Assembly: GCA_019749805.1 (NCBI GenBank)
Contig: JAIEPH010000058.1
Span: forward strand, 1 to 64,000
Length of the DNA: 64,000 nt
Direction: 5' to 3'
From: Mycobacteriaceae bacterium
Lineage (GTDB): Bacteria > Actinomycetota > Actinomycetes > Mycobacteriales > Mycobacteriaceae
Under the pieces are notes generated by a model that saw nothing but the letters and a program-made list of their open reading frames with translations, did no database searches and was not told the origin of the DNA. Position 1 is the stretch's first letter. Each line of letters opens with the position of its first letter. A program made the position numbers and the translations under genes. Below, piece by piece: positions 60,712-64,000 of the stretch.

Positions 60712-61383
60712 TCAGGTTTGCGGACAAAAAGGCTGGCCCCGGTTCTCGCCGTGATCGTCGCGGCATTTCTGCTGTTCTCGCTGCCGCCGTACTTCACCGG
60801 CGGGACCAGGGTGCCTTCGACGTTCGGGCTGCACTATCCGCTGCTGGTGGCTCACGTGATGTTCGGCGGCGTCGCCATGATCACCGCCGTCGCACAGATC
60901 TGGCCGCGACTGCGTAGCCGGCACCCGGTGCTGCACCGTCGGACGGGGCGCGTGTACGTCAGTGCGGCCATCCCCGCAGCGGCATTCGCGATGGTGATCG
61001 GGGCCGCCACCCCGTTCGGCCCACTCCTGGCGGTCAGCAATGTGCTGCTGGGCGCGGTGTGGCTGTGGTTCACCATCAACGGGTTCGCGGCGGCACGACA
61101 GCGGCGAATCGCCGACCACCGCAGGCATATGGTGCGCAGCGCCACGGTCGCGCTCTCGACGATCACCAACCGGATCTGGACGCCGGTGCTTTTCATTTCG
61201 CTGCAGCCGTTGCGGGACAGTGTCTTTGACGGCAACGAGGAGCACTATCTGTGGTTCGTGGCCGGGCTGGGCGCTTGGCTGGGCTGGACTATCCCGCTGG
61301 CCACCGTCCAGTGGTGGCTCACGCGGAAACCGCAGGGGCCGTCATCGGCGGTTTCTCAGTCTGAGCTCATATCACCGGGGTAA
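60700..61383 (+). CDS. DUF2306-type membrane protein
   Basis: A 227-aa protein with six to seven hydrophobic helices and conserved His/Arg around HVMFGGVAMITAVAQIWPRL and HRRTGRVYV, features of the DUF2306 membrane family. Function unknown; such proteins are sometimes compared with heme-binding cytochrome-like proteins because of paired histidines. The ATG lies inside the operator of the divergent TetR, so it is likely the repressor's main target. The arylsulfatase begins 11 bp later and may be co-transcribed. Confidence 0.82.
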   Translation: MTYASGLRTKRLAPVLAVIVAAFLLFSLPPYFTGGTRVPSTFGLHYPLLVAHVMFGGVAMITAVAQIWPRLRSRHPVLHRRTGRVYVSAAIPAAAFAMVIGAATPFGPLLAVSNVLLGAVWLWFTINGFAAARQRRIADHRRHMVRSATVALSTITNRIWTPVLFISLQPLRDSVFDGNEEHYLWFVAGLGAWLGWTIPLATVQWWLTRKPQGPSSAVSQSELISPG

Positions 61384-61394
61384 CCTCCCCGGCC

Positions 61395-63746
61395 ATGGCG
61401 ACCGAATTCAACGGCAGAATCGAACTCGACATCCGGGATTCGGAACCGGACTGGGGCCTCTACGCCGCGCCGACGGCGCCCGAGGATGCGCCCAACGTTC
61501 TCTACCTGGTGTGGGACGACACCGGCATCGCAACGTGGGACTGCTTCGGCGGTCTGGTCCAGATGCCGACGATGAGCCGCATCGCCGAGCGCGGAGTCCG
61601 GCTTTCGCAGTTTCACACCACCGCGCTGTGCTCACCGACGCGGGCATCACTGCTGACGGGGCGCCACGCCACCACTGTCGGCATGGCGACCATCGAGGAG
61701 TTCACCGACGGCTTCCCCGGCTGCAACGGGCGCATCCCGAACGACACCGCGCTGTTGTCGGAGGTTCTCGCCGAGAAGGGCTACAACACCTACTGCATCG
61801 GGAAGTGGCACCTGACGCCGCTGGAGGAGTCCAATCTCGCTTCCACCAAACGACATTGGCCGCTGTCACGGGGATTCGAACGGTTCTACGGCTTCATGGG
61901 CGGCGAGACCGACCAGTGGTATCCCGAACTCGTATACGACAACCACCCCGTCGCACCGCCGGGACTGCCGGAGGACGGCTACCACCTGTCGAAGGACATC
62001 GCCGACAGGACAATCGAATTCATCCGCGATGCCAAGGTGATCGCCCCCGACAAGCCGTGGTTCTCCTATGTCTGTCCCGGTGCCGGGCACGCGCCGCACC
62101 ACGTCTTCAAAGAGTGGGCCGACCGCTACGCGGGCACCTTCGACATGGGATACGAGCGCTACCGCGAGATCGTGCTGGAGAACCAGAAGCGTCTCGGCAT
62201 CGTTCCGCCCGATACCGAACTCTCGCCGATCAACCCGTACTCGGATGTCAAGGGACCCAACGGCGAACCGTGGCCCGCTGGGGACACCGTGCGGCCGTGG
62301 GACTCACTGGGGGACGACGACAAGCGGTTGTTCTGTCGCATGGCCGAGGTGTTCGCCGGATTCCTGAGCTACACCGACGACCAAATCGGGCGGATCCTCG
62401 ACTATTTGGAGGAGTCCGGCCAACTCGACAACACCATCATCGTGGTCATCTCCGACAACGGCGCCAGCGGTGAGGGCGGACCGAACGGATCCGTGAACGA
62501 GGTCAAGTTCTTCAACGGCTACGTCGACACCGTGGAAGAAGGTCTGCGGTTCATGGACAACCTGGGCGGGCCCGAGACCTATAACCACTATCCGATCGGC
62601 TGGGCGATGGCGTTCAACACGCCGTACAAGTTGTACAAGCGGTACGCGTCCCACGAGGGCGGCATCGCCGACACGGCCATCATCTCCTGGCCGAAGGGCA
62701 TCGCCGCACACGGTGAGATACGCGACAACTACGTCAACGTCTGCGACATCACCCCGACGGTGTACGACTTGCTCGGGATCGATCCACCGCTGGCGGTCAA
62801 AGGCATCAACCAGAAGCCACTGGACGGCGTGAGTTTCAAAGTGGCCCTTGATGACCCGGATGCGCCGACGGGTAAGGAGTCGCAGTTCTACGCGATGCTG
62901 GGCACGCGCGGGATCTGGCACGACGGCTGGTTCGCCAACGCCGTGCACGCCGCCTCGCCTGCCGGCTGGTCGCACTTCGACAAGGACCGGTGGGAGTTGT
63001 TCCACATCGAGGCCGACCGCAGCCAATGCCACGACCTCGCCGCTGAGCACCCGGACAAGCTCGAAGAACTCAAGGCGCTGTGGTTCAGCGAGGCGCAGAA
63101 ATACAACGGGCTTCCGCTCTCGGATCTGAACATCATGGAGACGCTGGGACGGTGGCGGCCCTACCTGACCGGTACCAGAGAGTCGTACTTCTACTATCCC
63201 GGCACCGCCGACGTCGGGGTGGGAGCGGCTGCGGAGATCCAAGGCCGGACTTTCGCGGTCATCGCCGAGGTGACGATCGACAGCACAGGCGCAGAGGGCG
63301 TGTTGTTCAAGCACGGCGGCGCACATGGCGGGCATGTCCTGTTCATCCAGGACGGGCTGCTGCACTACATCTACAACTTCCTCGGCGAGGAGGAGCAAGT
63401 GCTCTCGTCGCCCGGACCGGTTCCGCTGGGGACGCACACGTTCGGCGCCGCCTACACGCGCACCGGAACCGTCGAGGGCAGCCACACCCCGCTCGGCGAC
63501 GCCGCGCTGTACATCGACGACACCGAGGTGGCGTCGAGAACAGGCGTGCGAGTGCATCCCGGCACCTTCGGTCTCGCCGGAGCCACCCTGAGCGTCGGTC
63601 GCAACACCGGATCACCCGTGTCGCGGGCTTACAAGGCTCCGTTCGCGTTCACAGGTGGCACCACCGCCCAGGTGAACGTTGATGTGTCCGGTCAGCCCTA
63701 TGTGGATCTGGAGCGCGAGTTCGCCCGCGCTTTCGCGAAGGACTGA
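61395..63746 (+). CDS. Arylsulfatase (formylglycine-dependent)
   Basis: A type-I sulfatase (783 aa) that hydrolyses sulfate esters. The nucleophile is formylglycine made from Cys79 in CSPTRASLLTGR. Metal-binding WDDTG (D41, D42), GKWHLTP and ISDNGASGEGG are conserved. After about residue 570 an extra beta-rich domain follows, as in mycobacterial AtsA/AtsD proteins of similar length. In M. tuberculosis the gene after rpsQ is atsA with a formylglycine-generating enzyme nearby; that enzyme would lie beyond this window. Confidence 0.93.
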   Translation: MATEFNGRIELDIRDSEPDWGLYAAPTAPEDAPNVLYLVWDDTGIATWDCFGGLVQMPTMSRIAERGVRLSQFHTTALCSPTRASLLTGRHATTVGMATIEEFTDGFPGCNGRIPNDTALLSEVLAEKGYNTYCIGKWHLTPLEESNLASTKRHWPLSRGFERFYGFMGGETDQWYPELVYDNHPVAPPGLPEDGYHLSKDIADRTIEFIRDAKVIAPDKPWFSYVCPGAGHAPHHVFKEWADRYAGTFDMGYERYREIVLENQKRLGIVPPDTELSPINPYSDVKGPNGEPWPAGDTVRPWDSLGDDDKRLFCRMAEVFAGFLSYTDDQIGRILDYLEESGQLDNTIIVVISDNGASGEGGPNGSVNEVKFFNGYVDTVEEGLRFMDNLGGPETYNHYPIGWAMAFNTPYKLYKRYASHEGGIADTAIISWPKGIAAHGEIRDNYVNVCDITPTVYDLLGIDPPLAVKGINQKPLDGVSFKVALDDPDAPTGKESQFYAMLGTRGIWHDGWFANAVHAASPAGWSHFDKDRWELFHIEADRSQCHDLAAEHPDKLEELKALWFSEAQKYNGLPLSDLNIMETLGRWRPYLTGTRESYFYYPGTADVGVGAAAEIQGRTFAVIAEVTIDSTGAEGVLFKHGGAHGGHVLFIQDGLLHYIYNFLGEEEQVLSSPGPVPLGTHTFGAAYTRTGTVEGSHTPLGDAALYIDDTEVASRTGVRVHPGTFGLAGATLSVGRNTGSPVSRAYKAPFAFTGGTTAQVNVDVSGQPYVDLEREFARAFAKD

Positions 63747-63754
63747 CGAGACCG

Positions 63755-64000
63755 ATGAGAACTCGATCGGCGGTACTCGCCGCGCTGTGCACGGCGGTCT
63801 TGGTGGTATCGGCCTGCGGTAAGACCAGTGAAGGTGAGCCTGTCGCCGAGGACGGGGAGACGGTCGCCGAATCCGCGGCGTCGGTCACGATGACGTCGAC
63901 GCAGACCACGAGGGCCATCCCCACGCCGGAGGCCGACCTCACCGAGCCCGGCGTCGTGCCCACCACCCGCACCTCGGTCACGCCGAACACGGTCACCTGC
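63755..64000 (+). CDS. Putative lipoprotein (3' end outside window)
   Basis: A reading frame open to the window edge (82 codons). A signal peptide MRTRSAVLAALCTAVLVV ends in SAC (Cys21), a lipobox. The mature part is Thr/Glu/Pro-rich, suggesting an extended surface-exposed linker. It starts 8 bp after the arylsulfatase. No family is recognised. Confidence 0.75.
   Translation, partial: MRTRSAVLAALCTAVLVVSACGKTSEGEPVAEDGETVAESAASVTMTSTQTTRAIPTPEADLTEPGVVPTTRTSVTPNTVTC

Overview
This is a high-GC actinobacterial chromosome segment, almost certainly from an environmental or rapidly growing Mycobacterium (Mycolicibacterium). The backbone order is that of the Mycobacterium tuberculosis Rv0684-Rv0711 region: fusA, tuf, a mycofactocin-coupled SDR, a ferredoxin-reductase-like flavoprotein, the mycofactocin genes mftR-mftABCDEFG, the S10 ribosomal operon (rpsJ to rpsQ), then an arylsulfatase of the AtsA type. 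This comparison rests on recalled gene order; no search was run.

Layout. 1-3.4 kb: fusA (5' end missing) and tuf with a strong terminator. 3.4-9.2 kb: zinc alcohol dehydrogenase, cutinase, MFS exporter, a SHOCT-domain membrane protein and an arginine/ornithine antiporter. 9.2-16.5 kb: arginine catabolism. ArcD/ArcA (deiminase route) are followed, across the SDR gene, by an overlapping operon of an ArgZ/DDAH-family hydrolase, ornithine aminotransferase RocD, transporter RocE and a universal stress protein, with a divergent Lrp/AsnC regulator. 16.5-19.6 kb: flavoprotein reductase, a triple-VOC protein and an ECF sigma factor. 19.6-26.9 kb: complete mycofactocin cluster (regulator, 32-aa precursor, chaperone, radical SAM maturase, FMN oxidase, creatininase-type peptidase, glycosyltransferase, GMC dehydrogenase). 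26.8-32.7 kb: MFS/TetR pair, cytochrome P450, lipoprotein carboxylesterase, DUF4442 thioesterase-like protein. 32.8-38.9 kb: S10 promoter, about 280-nt leader, rpsJ-rplCDWB-rpsS-rplV-rpsC-rplP-rpmC-rpsQ, terminator.

38.9-58.3 kb holds the most unusual content: a polysaccharide biosynthesis and export locus lying between rpsQ and the arylsulfatase. It encodes two BcsB-like anchored exported proteins (no BcsA), an UGM-like flavoprotein, a divergent cis-prenyltransferase homologue, an initiating sugar-phosphate transferase, a GAF/RHH-like regulator, a Wzc-like chain-length protein whose Walker A lacks lysine, a Wzy-like polymerase, a Wzx flippase, four glycosyltransferases, a sugar-nucleotide epimerase and an exported GH-A hydrolase. 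Together they look like a Wzx/Wzy-type pathway, which is not the textbook route for mycobacterial capsule glycans.

58.3-64 kb: glucose-6-phosphate dehydrogenase, TetR regulator, a DUF2306-type membrane protein, arylsulfatase and the start of a lipoprotein cut by the window edge. Several genes have a -10 hexamer 8 nt before the start codon, as expected of leaderless mycobacterial transcripts. Several intergenic regions carry clear palindromic operators.
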